Numbered from the stretch's first letter, positions 1 to 7,348 are shown. The stretch: DNA of 24,325 nt from an uncultured Faecalicatena sp. (GCA_902489075.1 CABTYO010000027.1:1-24325), one strand, 5' to 3'. Translations and numbers: made by a program. Notes: generated from the letters alone by a model not told the origin.

Positions 1-156
1 AATGACGATGCTATTGATGAGAAATTACGCCTTTTGTTAAATTTGAAAATTGCTGAATTGTGGGATGAAAAGGCAGAAAATGATTTAGAAGTAATACAGC
101 ACAGAGATTTGAAACCTCATCAAAAAATGATATGTAAGCAAATCAAGGAGTGGTAA
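1..156 (+). CDS. C-terminal fragment of an unidentified protein (5' end outside the window)
   Basis: An open frame runs from the first base to a TAA at 154-156 and gives a 51-residue charged C-terminal tail rich in Lys, Glu and Leu, including the stretch HRDLKPHQK. The start lies upstream of the window. The stop is one base before the ATG of the HNH gene, so the two genes are almost certainly translated from one message. I do not recognise the tail. HNH proteins like the downstream one are often paired with an AAA/SMC-type ATPase (Septu PtuA, or retron-associated ATPases), so this could be the end of such an ATPase. That is inference from context only. The codons are AT-rich, like the next gene and unlike the rest of the window. 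Confidence 0.6.
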   Translation, partial: NDDAIDEKLRLLLNLKIAELWDEKAENDLEVIQHRDLKPHQKMICKQIKEW

Positions 157-157
157 A

Positions 158-934
158 ATGGGAGAAGACTTTTTTCTGGTCGATATTCCAGTATTTGAAC
201 CCCTATATGATGCAGAAGAGAAATATGGCTGGAGCAGATATAAGGATAATTTGTGGAATGTTTTGAAAGATACGACTGGTGGATATTGTATGTATTGTTA
301 CGATAAAGTCTGGATTAATGAGCAAAGAAGGGGACAAATAGAGCATGGGATAGAACGGGCAAATTCGAAAGAAACTTTATCTGATTGTGTCCCCAATTTA
401 GGACTTGCGTGCGAGAATTGTAATGGAAAATTTAAAAGGCGTGGAGAAAATAAAAGAAAGCTGCCAATTAGTAGTATCAAAGAATTTATAAAAGGAGATT
501 GTAAAAAATTTGATTGTAAATCACCTTGCGAAAAATTTGAAACATTAAGGGCAGAATATATTAAAAATGGAAAAATATTAATACAACCATTTGAAATCAA
601 AATAGAAGAGGGACATAGTCTAAGACTGCAATTTGACCTTCTTAATAATAAATATATTCCAAGTACTAAATGTGGAAATTATAATCAGGAAGAATTGGAC
701 ATAATAAATGGGCATATTAAACTGTTTGGATTAAATGGCCCGGAGAGACCCAATCGTGAAGTGAGTAAATATTGTAAGAATGTAATAGATAATGGATCTA
801 TTTTGGAGGGAATACCATATAACAATTTAGTAGTTGATTTATTCAGAAGAAAATTAAAACAGTTAGATGTAAAAGAGGCTGTTAAAGTATGCAATATTAT
901 TTATTCAAGGGCGTGGATGCAATCTTCTACATAG
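158..934 (+). CDS. HNH endonuclease family protein (PtuB / retron-associated HNH-like)
   Basis: This 258-residue protein has a zinc-ribbon HNH core: C44-x-x-C47, the E62-H63 pair, N80-L81, then C85-x-x-C88-N89. The pattern CxYC...IEH...NL..xCxxCN is characteristic of HNH nucleases of the PtuB and TIGR02646 (retron-associated) type, which nick or cut DNA or RNA when their partner ATPase is triggered. The region after residue 100 is helical and less conserved. The start is the ATG directly after the upstream stop, with an AAGGAG site at 144-149. Base composition is very AT-rich (13 G/C in 541-600), in contrast to the flagellar genes, which suggests acquired DNA. The HNH fold is fairly certain; a role in phage defence is an inference from family resemblance and tight coupling to the upstream gene. 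Confidence 0.75.
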   Translation: MGEDFFLVDIPVFEPLYDAEEKYGWSRYKDNLWNVLKDTTGGYCMYCYDKVWINEQRRGQIEHGIERANSKETLSDCVPNLGLACENCNGKFKRRGENKRKLPISSIKEFIKGDCKKFDCKSPCEKFETLRAEYIKNGKILIQPFEIKIEEGHSLRLQFDLLNNKYIPSTKCGNYNQEELDIINGHIKLFGLNGPERPNREVSKYCKNVIDNGSILEGIPYNNLVVDLFRRKLKQLDVKEAVKVCNIIYSRAWMQSST

Positions 935-1057
935 ATGGAAATTATAAAGTCTTGTATCGAAAAGAATAGACTGGCAGACACTCTAAATCAAGGAGAGATG
1001 TTAAACGCTGAAAGGCTATAATTTATTTATAGAGTGCCCCGACATCGTAAGACAAAG

Positions 1058-1095
1058 AAGAACCCGAGCCAGCCATCCGGCTGCCCCGGGTTCTT
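1058..1095 (-). terminator. Rho-independent terminator after the ParA-ComFB pair (possibly bidirectional)
   Basis: The arm AAGAACCCG at 1058-1066 pairs perfectly with CGGGTTCTT at 1087-1095. An inner stem CAGCC/GGCTG (1070-1074 with 1079-1083) closes an ATCC loop. On the minus strand the hairpin starts right at the ComFB stop codon and is followed by a T-rich stretch (TTCTTCTTTGTCTT). On the plus strand it also ends in TTCTTTT, so it may stop transcripts from both sides. The stretch 935-1057 between it and the HNH gene has no convincing gene. It holds only a small imperfect inverted repeat, CACTCT (979-984) with AGAGTG (1031-1036). Confidence 0.85.
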
Positions 1096-1638
1096 TTAAT
1101 GTCTCGGTGATTTCTTGACGGTCAGGATGGCCTGGATCAGGGCGCTTGTGACCGCGGATCCGTATTCTTCTTCTGTCATCCGCCTTTTTTCTTCGTCATG
1201 TTCTTTCATGACCATGTAGCGTGGTGTCAGCTTATTCAGTGCGATGGCGGCGATGTCTTTCTTACATTTGTTGCACTTGCAGCAGTTGAAGCGGGCGAGT
1301 GTCTCGTCCAGCCTGGAGAGCACCAGGTCTTCCATTACGTTGACCAGGATCATGTCACGGGACTCCTGGATCTGCCTGCTTGCTGCGGTGGTGCGGTTCA
1401 CGCTTGGCGGTCTCTGTGTGTGTGCATGGGAGATCCCTGCTAAGGCAGGAGTGAAGGAAAATGCTTCCGGGGTTCTGGCTGTGTTAGCGACTATGTCTGA
1501 ATCTTCTATGTTCTTTGCCTCATGGGAAGGAATCCCTGCGGCAGGATCCTGTACTTCTTTCACAGAAGCATGTCTTGCCGTGGGCATGATCTTGCGGTAC
1601 ATGATTTCTTTATCTAACTCATTCTTGCTTTTTGGCAT
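1096..1638 (-). CDS. ComFB-domain protein with a long disordered N-terminus
   Basis: This 180-residue protein has two parts. Residues 1-95 are low-complexity and rich in Ala, Thr, Ser, Glu and Pro, probably disordered. Residues 96-145 match the ComFB ('late competence development protein') pattern: a VNVMEDLV helix, the Cys cluster C119/C120/C122/C125, then DIAAIALNKLTPRY. The usual family form is C-x-C-x-x-C-x-x-DI-x-ALALN-x-LPPRY. Classic ComFB proteins are about 100 residues, so the N-terminal half is an addition. Some ComFB-domain proteins have been reported as cyclic dinucleotide receptors; whether this one binds a nucleotide is unknown. The ATG lies inside the 3' end of the upstream ParA gene (25-nt overlap, different frame), which implies translational coupling. 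It lies next to flagellar genes but is transcribed away from them. Confidence 0.75.
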   Translation of the reverse strand: MPKSKNELDKEIMYRKIMPTARHASVKEVQDPAAGIPSHEAKNIEDSDIVANTARTPEAFSFTPALAGISHAHTQRPPSVNRTTAASRQIQESRDMILVNVMEDLVLSRLDETLARFNCCKCNKCKKDIAAIALNKLTPRYMVMKEHDEEKRRMTEEEYGSAVTSALIQAILTVKKSPRH

Positions 1639-2405
1639 GGTGTTGTAAGCCCCTTTTCAAGTAATTCATCGGTGAATGTCTTATAATCTATGACTGCATT
1701 GCAGTTCGGCGCGTAATCTAAGATGGATCTTTGCAGTGACTGCGCCTCTCTGAGGGCAACGCTCTCCCGGATGAAGGTATCGAATACCGGGATGTTCAGG
1801 TCGGATGAGATCATGTGGACCGTTCCGGTGATCTCTCTGCTGAACCTGGTCCGTGGATTGTGGCGGGTCAGAAGCAGGCCGAGGATCTGAATATCCGGGT
1901 TGCACTGCATGCGGACGCGGTCGATGGTCTCTTCTAACTGTGTGATTCCCTGCAGACTGAAAATATCGGAGAGCATGGGAACCAGTACATAATCGGAAGC
2001 CGTAAAGGCGTTGACTGTCAGGATACCTAATGCCGGAGGTGTGTCTATCAGTATGTAATCGTATAATGGAACAAGAGGTTTAAGCGCATTCCTCAGGAGA
2101 AACTCACGCTGTGCACCGGTAAATTCCAGCTCGATGCTGCTTAACAGGATATTGGACGGGATAATATCAATGACAGTTCCTCTCTGGATAGCGTACTGCG
2201 TCTTTAGTTCTCCTTTGAGAACGTCGTAGATCGTGGCACTCAGATCTGTATCGGCTCCTGCGCTGAAGCTTAAGTTGCCCTGCGGATCCAGATCGACGGC
2301 AAGTACTTTGTACCCCTTTTCTTTTAAATTGACAGCCAGTGCATTGGCTGTTGTGGTCTTTCCAACCCCGCCCTTTTGATTGGAAATGCTAATGATCTTT
2401 CCCAT
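1614..2405 (-). CDS. ParA/Soj-family P-loop ATPase
   Basis: This 263-residue protein carries a deviant Walker A motif KGGVGKTT (residues 11-18, signature lysine K11), the Walker A' segment VDLDPQGNLS (D38, D40) and a Walker B region LIDTPP. These are the hallmarks of ParA/Soj/MinD ATPases, which dimerise on ATP and position DNA or protein complexes on the nucleoid or membrane. There is no MinD-type C-terminal amphipathic helix, so Soj/ParA is the better fit. No parB or parS is visible next to it. Its partner is the overlapping ComFB-domain gene, which might be cargo or adaptor. The start at 2405 has AGAGGG eight bases upstream and its own sigma-A promoter. It could be a chromosomal ParA paralogue placing flagella, or a relic of a plasmid-like element. 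Confidence 0.85.
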   Translation of the reverse strand: MGKIISISNQKGGVGKTTTANALAVNLKEKGYKVLAVDLDPQGNLSFSAGADTDLSATIYDVLKGELKTQYAIQRGTVIDIIPSNILLSSIELEFTGAQREFLLRNALKPLVPLYDYILIDTPPALGILTVNAFTASDYVLVPMLSDIFSLQGITQLEETIDRVRMQCNPDIQILGLLLTRHNPRTRFSREITGTVHMISSDLNIPVFDTFIRESVALREAQSLQRSILDYAPNCNAVIDYKTFTDELLEKGLTTPCQKARMS

Positions 2406-2442
2406 GGTGTAAACCCTCTTGTTTTCGACAAATTATGAAGTA

Positions 2443-2471
2443 ATTATACCAAGTTTGCTATGGTTTTACAA
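2443..2471 (-). promoter_or_regulatory. Sigma-A promoter for parA-comFB
   Basis: On the minus strand, TTGTAA (2471-2466) is followed by a 17-base spacer and TATAAT (2448-2443). The bases TGG precede the -10 and form an extended -10 motif. It is placed correctly about 40 bases upstream of the ParA start and is back to back with the sigma-28 promoter of the flagellar operon. Confidence 0.75.
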
Positions 2472-2503
2472 GGAAGGCCGGAAAATAAAATTTTGAAAAA
2501 CTA

Positions 2504-2530
2504 TAAAGTTTTTATCATTCGGTCCGATAA
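2504..2530 (+). promoter_or_regulatory. Sigma-28 (SigD/FliA) promoter of the flgM flagellar operon
   Basis: TAAA at 2504-2507, a 15-base spacer and TCCGATAA at 2523-2530 match the Bacillus SigD consensus TAAA-N14-16-GCCGATAT with one substitution in the GCCGATA core. The site lies about 90 bases upstream of flgM, the gene for the anti-sigma-28 factor. The operon is therefore probably under autogenous feedback: SigD makes FlgM, which holds SigD until the hook is finished. Confidence 0.85.
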
Positions 2531-2617
2531 TATTATTAGAGTTCTTATGATGTAATGGGCAGACAGTGAAGCGGACTGTGAAGATCCGCTTTGAATCCAG
2601 AAGAAAGGGTGTTGAGA

Positions 2618-2926
2618 ATGGAAGTGAAGATTACAGGCGGACAGGCTGTTTATAAGAGTATGATGAACAGTGTGAAGAGCAGCGGAAGACCGGTACATGT
2701 TTCCGATGATTCAGATAGAAGAGTACAGGGTGACAGGCATCAGGACGAGATCGTTATCAGCGGGGACGGCTTGAAGAAGCAGGAGGCGGCCCAGGCGGCA
2801 CAGAGCCTCTATCAGTCCATGGGGATGGATGCGAAGGCTGACCGGATTGCAGAGCTCAAGCAGCAGGTACAGGATGGAACCTACCGGGTCTCATCAGAAG
2901 TACTGGCGGGTAGAATCCTTTTGTAA
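2618..2926 (+). CDS. flgM: Anti-sigma-28 factor FlgM
   Basis: This 102-residue protein binds sigma-28 and keeps it inactive until FlgM is exported through the finished hook-basal body. The N-terminus (MEVKITGGQAVYK) is followed by a flexible charged linker. The C-terminal half has the conserved helices: ISGDGLKKQEAAQAAQSL, then RIAELKQQVQDGTYRV and LAGRIL at the end. The sigma-binding part of FlgM normally has the form R-I-xxLK-xx-I-xxG-x-Y. An upstream in-frame TTG at 2591 would add nine residues, but the ATG at 2618 has AAAGGG eight bases before it and gives the usual FlgM beginning. It is the first gene after the sigma-28 promoter, ahead of its usual neighbour flgN. Confidence 0.9.
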   Translation: MEVKITGGQAVYKSMMNSVKSSGRPVHVSDDSDRRVQGDRHQDEIVISGDGLKKQEAAQAAQSLYQSMGMDAKADRIAELKQQVQDGTYRVSSEVLAGRILL

Positions 2927-2946
2927 GAGAGCAGGAGTAAGATTAT

Positions 2947-3032
2947 ACAGGAGCAGATCGGGAATGACTGACCGTGAGTGATTGGATACACAGGAGCAGA
3001 TCAGGAATAACTGATCCGGAGTCACTGAATAC
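2947..3032 (+). repeat. Two tandem 43-bp direct repeats between flgM and flgN
   Basis: Unit 1 (2947-2989) and unit 2 (2990-3032) both begin ACAGGAGCAGATC and match at 35 of 43 positions. A third partial copy begins with ACAGAATTGG at 3033. The units are noncoding, and 43 is not a multiple of three. They account for the unusually long (129 nt) gap between two genes that are normally close together. Confidence 0.85.
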
Positions 3033-3055
3033 ACAGAATTGGAAAAGGGAAAAAG

Positions 3056-3502
3056 ATGGAACGTTTGATTGAATTTTTGAAAGAGTATGTTACCTTTTTT
3101 GAAGAGGTTGAGAAGAGACAGCAGGAGAAGCTGGAAGTTTTAACCAAGGGCGAGCTGGCTGGGATCGAAGAGACGATTGTGATGCAGCAGGCGCTGGATA
3201 AGCAGATTGAGAATATGGAGCGGAGGCGCATGGATGTGTTTGAACAGGCGGGCTGCGGCGGCTATACGTTCCGTGAGGTGACAGAGACGGCACAGGGGGC
3301 GCAGAAGACAGAGCTGGAAGGTCTTTACCACAGGCTGGACGGGGCGATCGGGAATATCAGGTTTTTGAATCAGAAGTGTATGAAGCTGGCCCAGACAGCG
3401 CTTGCGAGGATGGGGATTATCCCGCATGACCAGACAGAAGGGGCATCAGGTTATCAGCAGACGAGACGGTACAGTGGCTCGATTCTGCAGACGAAAGTAT
3501 AA
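3056..3502 (+). CDS. flgN: FlgN-family flagellar export chaperone
   Basis: This 148-residue, mostly helical protein (MERLIEFLKEYVTFFEEVEKRQ, KLEVLTKGELAGIEETIVMQQ) has the long coiled-coil organisation and length of FlgN. FlgN is the cytoplasmic chaperone that escorts the hook-filament junction proteins FlgK and FlgL to the export gate. Conserved cues are L-x-x-L-T-K-G-E-L near residue 27 and the basic helix IENMERRRMDVF. The context supports it: flgM is upstream and its two clients, flgK and flgL, are directly downstream. FlgN sequences diverge quickly, so the call rests on fold-like features and position together. A purine-rich GGAAAAGGGAAAAAG precedes the ATG. Confidence 0.85.
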   Translation: MERLIEFLKEYVTFFEEVEKRQQEKLEVLTKGELAGIEETIVMQQALDKQIENMERRRMDVFEQAGCGGYTFREVTETAQGAQKTELEGLYHRLDGAIGNIRFLNQKCMKLAQTALARMGIIPHDQTEGASGYQQTRRYSGSILQTKV

Positions 3503-3520
3503 GGAAGAGGGTGGGATGTT

Positions 3521-4981
3521 TTGAGACCGACATTCATGGGATTAGAGACAGCGAAGCGCGGTATCATGGTGAATCAGAAGGCTTTGGATATCGTTGGTAA
3601 TAATATCAGTAATGTGAAGACAAAGGGGTATACAAGGCAGCGTCTGGATATGGTATCTGTGCAGGTGAGCGGCACCGCACATCTTCCGACGACGTCCATA
3701 CCGCTTGCCGGGCAGGGCGTAGAGGCTGTCGGCGTAGGTCAGATCAGGAATGCATTTCTGGACAGTAAGTTCCGGGAAGAGTATGGAGATGTGGGATATT
3801 ACGATCAGCGCCAGGCAATGCTCAGTGAGGTTGAGGCGGCGATCAGTGACCCGGAGGTGGAAGGGACAGGAATCAAGGATGCCCTGACGACTCTTTTAAC
3901 GGCTCTGACCAAGTTCAGCGAGAATCCTTATCAGGAGACGCAGGCGAATATTGTACGTTCTGCATTTACCGGAGTGACACAGACCCTGAACCAGTATGCA
4001 CAGAAGCTTCAGACGATCCGGGAACAGCAGCAGTCAGATCTGGCGATCTCTGTGAACGATGTCAATTCCAAGTTAGAGAAGCTTGCGGAATTGAATAAGA
4101 CGATCGTGGATGAGGTGTTTACGAATCAGGATTATGACGGGAAGAACTATGGACCGAATGAATTGCTGGACCAGAGGAACCTGATTCTGGATGATCTTTC
4201 ACGATATGGCGAGGTACAGGTCGTTTCGAAGGATGACGGCGGGATGCAGGTGAAGTTCAATGGACAGGTGGTTGTGGATGGGACCGGGAACCGGTATACG
4301 GCGGATGCAATCCAGATTGGTGAGGACAGGACGAGTCTGACATGGCGCAGCACACAGGAGCAGGTGAAGCTTCCGACGGGAGTGCTGAAAGGATACGTGG
4401 ATGTGCTGAATGGTGCCAGCCAGTTGGATAAAGGGATCCCATACTACCAGGAGAAACTGGACGACCTGGCCGGGAATCTGGCAGCGGCATTCAACCAGGT
4501 AATCCCGAATGACAATGGGGATGCGGGCTATAAGGTCCTGCTGGAAGGTGATGCGGACGGGACGGTAACAGCGGCGAATCTGTCTGTCAGTGCGGACTGG
4601 CTTGCGGATGCCAATTATGTGATCCAGCAGAATCCGGACGGTGAGATGGACAACACGTATGTATTGAATATGAAGAACCAGCTGGATCAGGATTTTACAT
4701 TTAACGGAGAATTCACAGGCACGTTCAGTGAATTTGTTACATATATCACGACGGCTCTCGGCAGCGATATGACCCTGAATGAGTCGAGGCTGGAGGCATC
4801 TGTTTCCACAGCGGAGTCAGTGGATGGAGACAGGATGTCAGTCTCAGGGGTATCCCTGAATGAAGAGGGAATCGAGATGATGACCTATAATAAGGCATAT
4901 CAGGCGCTGGCGCGTATGATGACGACGATGGATGAGCAGCTGGATGTGCTGATTAATAAGACCGGGCTTGTCGGAAGGTAA
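3521..4981 (+). CDS. flgK: Flagellar hook-associated protein 1, FlgK
   Basis: This 486-residue protein forms the first ring of the hook-filament junction. The N-terminal D0 part contains the rod/hook signature ALDIVGNNISNVKTKGYTRQ. The C-terminus has the matching helix SGVSLNEEGIEMMTYNKAYQALARM and ends in LVGR, typical of FlgK. The middle (about 100-400) is the variable surface-exposed region. The start is taken as TTG at 3521: it gives M-R-P-T-F-M-G-L-E, aligning with the family's M-P-S-T-F-x-G-L, and has GAGGG nine bases upstream. The internal ATG at 3536 would remove these conserved residues. FlgK is exported with FlgN and lies 18 bases after flgN. Confidence 0.95.
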   Translation: MRPTFMGLETAKRGIMVNQKALDIVGNNISNVKTKGYTRQRLDMVSVQVSGTAHLPTTSIPLAGQGVEAVGVGQIRNAFLDSKFREEYGDVGYYDQRQAMLSEVEAAISDPEVEGTGIKDALTTLLTALTKFSENPYQETQANIVRSAFTGVTQTLNQYAQKLQTIREQQQSDLAISVNDVNSKLEKLAELNKTIVDEVFTNQDYDGKNYGPNELLDQRNLILDDLSRYGEVQVVSKDDGGMQVKFNGQVVVDGTGNRYTADAIQIGEDRTSLTWRSTQEQVKLPTGVLKGYVDVLNGASQLDKGIPYYQEKLDDLAGNLAAAFNQVIPNDNGDAGYKVLLEGDADGTVTAANLSVSADWLADANYVIQQNPDGEMDNTYVLNMKNQLDQDFTFNGEFTGTFSEFVTYITTALGSDMTLNESRLEASVSTAESVDGDRMSVSGVSLNEEGIEMMTYNKAYQALARMMTTMDEQLDVLINKTGLVGR

Positions 4982-4995
4982 AGGGGGAAGATAGA

Positions 4996-5976
4996 ATGAG
5001 AATTACGGAGAACGCTTTGAGCCAGACTTATCTGAAAAATCTGCAGAGAAATATGTCAGATCTTTCTGCTTCGAACCTGAAACTGTCGTCGGGCAGGAAT
5101 TTTAACCACGTATCAGAGGATACGGGGAGCGCGGCCAGGGCATTTGCAGTGCGGGATCAGATCTCGAAGAACGAAGAATATGTGAATACGGTGAAGAATG
5201 CCATTGGAGAGCTGGACACGGCGGATGACAGTATTCTGACGGTCAGTTCTATTTTAAAGACGGTTTATGCAGATATTACAAAAGCGAATAACGGTACGAA
5301 TTCCCAGGAGAATCTGGATTCGTATGCGGAGCAGCTGCATGGTTTGAATAATGAGATTATCCAGACAATGAACTCCAAGTATGGGGATAAGTTCTTATTT
5401 TCAGGATCAAGTAATGGAGCGCAGCCTTTTACATTAGATGGGTCGGGACAGATCCTGTTTAACGGAGTGCCGGTCGATGATGCTGTGGCGGGGACAGATT
5501 TTCATGAGAATAAGGTCGTCTATCTGGATATTGGATTTGGGATGACGGCATCACCGGGTGGGATCAATGCGCAGACAGGGATCAAGATCTCGACGTCCGG
5601 TGTGGATGCACTTGGATACGGAAGGGATGCCGATGGTGAACCGAATAATATCTGCAGCCTGATCGCTCAGATTGAATCACAGTTGAGAGCAGGTGATCTG
5701 GAGGGAGTCGGGAAGAGTATGACTCATCTGCAGAAGTCTGAGGAGAAGCTGTCAGCCTGTGTGGCAGAGCTGGGGACAAGGCAGAATATTCTGGACCGTG
5801 CGAAGGACCGGCTGGATGCAGAGACAATCAATCTGCAGCAGAGACAGAAGGATCTGGAGCTGGTTTCCCTGGAATCGGAATCGGTGAATAACAAGTCCTA
5901 TGAGATGGCGTGGATGGTGACACTGCAGCTTGGGTCAAGTATTATTCCACCGTCCATCTTTGATTTCATGAGGTAG
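4996..5976 (+). CDS. flgL: Flagellar hook-associated protein 3, FlgL
   Basis: This 326-residue protein has the flagellin-type N-terminal domain (MRITENALSQTYLKNLQRN, then LSSGRNFNHVSEDTGSA, then RDQISKNEEYVNTVKNA) and a matching helical C-terminus (LQQRQKDLELVSLESESVN). FlgL forms the second junction ring, between FlgK and the filament. The region GDKFLFSGSSNGAQPF is the usual FlgL D0-to-D1 transition and separates it from ordinary flagellin. Spacing to flgK is 14 bases, with AAGGGGGAAG before the ATG. Length is normal for the family. Confidence 0.93.
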   Translation: MRITENALSQTYLKNLQRNMSDLSASNLKLSSGRNFNHVSEDTGSAARAFAVRDQISKNEEYVNTVKNAIGELDTADDSILTVSSILKTVYADITKANNGTNSQENLDSYAEQLHGLNNEIIQTMNSKYGDKFLFSGSSNGAQPFTLDGSGQILFNGVPVDDAVAGTDFHENKVVYLDIGFGMTASPGGINAQTGIKISTSGVDALGYGRDADGEPNNICSLIAQIESQLRAGDLEGVGKSMTHLQKSEEKLSACVAELGTRQNILDRAKDRLDAETINLQQRQKDLELVSLESESVNNKSYEMAWMVTLQLGSSIIPPSIFDFMR

Positions 5977-6019
5977 CAGGAAGTATCTGATATTTGAAAA
6001 CAGGCAGGAGGGTATTGGT

Positions 6020-6607
6020 ATGGATGTTTTGAGAATTTCTACGACTCCGATCAGACTGTCGATGTCTTCGCAGAGGGCAAGGCTGGAATCGAAGATCCCG
6101 GACCCGGAAGCAGGAATCATCAACCAGCCGGGCAGGCTTGAGATAAAATCTGAGAATATTAAAGTGAATATTGATACATTTGATGCGCGGCAGAGCATGG
6201 GATACCGTACGGGGCTGGGAATGATGAAGGATTCTGCACAGGCGGGGACACAGGCGGCCGGTGATGCCACCGCACAGTATGCAAGGATGGGAAACCAGCT
6301 TGCGCAGATCCAGAATGGCACAACTGTGGCGGATGTGGTAAAGCAGTTTACCGTGCCTGGCCCGGTTACCACGGGGATTCAGTTTATCCCTTCACACGGA
6401 CCGGATATCAGCTGGGAGGCGCCCCAGCTGGATCTTAATTATACGCCGGGAAAAGTGGAATTCGATCCGAAGGTCGACTTTTCAACAATGGAGTACGTAC
6501 CGGGGGAATTGAACGTGAATGTGGAGCAGTTTCCGAAGGTAGAGATTGAATATGTGGCAGACCCGCTGTATGTACCACCGCGGGCGAATCCGAATTATGA
6601 GGAATAA
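6020..6607 (+). CDS. DUF6470 / YviE-like flagellar-locus protein
   Basis: This 195-residue protein has no obvious signal peptide or membrane segment. It begins with L-R-I-S-T-T-P-I-R-L and carries RLEIKSENIKVNIDTFDA followed by a GYRTGLGMM-type segment. The C-terminal third is beta-rich with many Pro, Val and Glu (W-E-A-P-Q-L-D-L-N-Y near 135-145). Both this layout and its place between flgL and fliW match Bacillus YviE (DUF6470), a gene of unknown function kept at this point in many Firmicutes flagellar operons. Role unknown; it may assist export or assembly of hook-associated proteins. GGAGGG lies seven bases before the ATG. Confidence 0.75.
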   Translation: MDVLRISTTPIRLSMSSQRARLESKIPDPEAGIINQPGRLEIKSENIKVNIDTFDARQSMGYRTGLGMMKDSAQAGTQAAGDATAQYARMGNQLAQIQNGTTVADVVKQFTVPGPVTTGIQFIPSHGPDISWEAPQLDLNYTPGKVEFDPKVDFSTMEYVPGELNVNVEQFPKVEIEYVADPLYVPPRANPNYEE

Positions 6608-6637
6608 TAAGCAGTTACAGCTTGGGAGGACATAAAA

Positions 6638-7075
6638 GTGCAGATAGAGACAAGAGATTTCGGAATGATAGACATAGAAGAGAAGAACGTCATTACATTT
6701 AAACAGCCGATTTTTGGATTTGAGGAGTATACCCAGTATGTGCTGGTATCCGATTCCAATATGGGCAGCGGCATCTGCTGGCTCCAGTCCATAGAGGAGA
6801 AGGATGTCTGTTTTATTCTGATGAATCCCCTTGAAGTATGTAAGGATTATGCGCCGGTCGTGATGCAGGATGTTCTGTTTACCCTGCAGGCAGCGCCGGA
6901 GGATGACCTGGACTGCTGGGTAATCACGGTAATCGGGAGGACATTCCAGGATTCTACCGTGAACCTGAAAAGCCCGATCATCATTAACCATAAGATGAAT
7001 TTTGCAATGCAGATTATTCTGGAGCAGGATTATCCAATACGCAAGAGAATATTCGACGGGGAGAGTGAGGGATAG
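6638..7075 (+). CDS. fliW: Flagellar assembly factor FliW
   Basis: This 145-residue protein begins M-Q-I-E-T-R-D-F-G-M-I, the FliW N-terminal strand, followed by the family segment F-x-x-P-I-F-G-F-E-E-Y near residue 24. FliW binds CsrA and blocks its RNA binding. When flagellin accumulates in the cell it captures FliW, which frees CsrA to stop flagellin translation. The start is a GTG at 6638 with a strong GGGAGG site eight bases upstream. The stop is three bases from the csrA start, the standard FliW-CsrA arrangement of Firmicutes. No flagellin gene lies in the window. Confidence 0.93.
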   Translation: MQIETRDFGMIDIEEKNVITFKQPIFGFEEYTQYVLVSDSNMGSGICWLQSIEEKDVCFILMNPLEVCKDYAPVVMQDVLFTLQAAPEDDLDCWVITVIGRTFQDSTVNLKSPIIINHKMNFAMQIILEQDYPIRKRIFDGESEG

Positions 7076-7078
7076 CAG

Positions 7079-7348
7079 ATGCTTGTATTATCGAGGAAAA
7101 AGGGTGAGTCCATTAAAATTGGTGATGATATCGAGATCTTTGTTTCCGAGATCAAGGGCGACAAGGTACGTCTCGGAATTTCTGCACCACCGGATAAGAA
7201 GATTACCCGCACAGAATTCTATCTGACTGTGGAGAATAATAAAGAAGCATCTGACAAAGTGGAGCTTTTGAAGATCTTCCAGTTATCCAGGAATCTGCAT
7301 GGTACAGACAATGAGCAGAGCAGAGGAAAATCAGATGAGAATAGATGA
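7079..7348 (+). CDS. csrA: Carbon storage regulator CsrA, with a C-terminal extension
   Basis: This 89-residue RNA-binding homodimer has the core MLVLSRKKGESIKIGDDIEI...VRLGISAPPDKKITR, typical of CsrA (translation repressor of hag-type mRNAs at GGA motifs). The usual protein is 60-75 residues, so about 15-25 residues are added. The extra C-terminal part (roughly 65-89, LSRNLHGTDNEQSRG...) is polar. Its codons also contain the ribosome-binding site and start of the next gene, so the extension may reflect that overlap as much as a protein function. In Bacillus, FliW binds CsrA allosterically near its C-terminal part, so an altered tail could affect that contact. Confidence 0.93.
   Translation: MLVLSRKKGESIKIGDDIEIFVSEIKGDKVRLGISAPPDKKITRTEFYLTVENNKEASDKVELLKIFQLSRNLHGTDNEQSRGKSDENR

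Noticed and set aside
976..1036. Small inverted repeat and tiny frame (MLNAERL) after the HNH gene considered as an attachment site or leader peptide
   Set aside because: The pairing is only six bases plus A/T matches, and the seven-codon frame has no following gene to control.
1244..1648. Plus-strand open frame of 134 codons opposite the ComFB gene
   Set aside because: The minus frame carries the ComFB cysteine motif and ends at a terminator, and the plus frame has no domain or ribosome-binding site.
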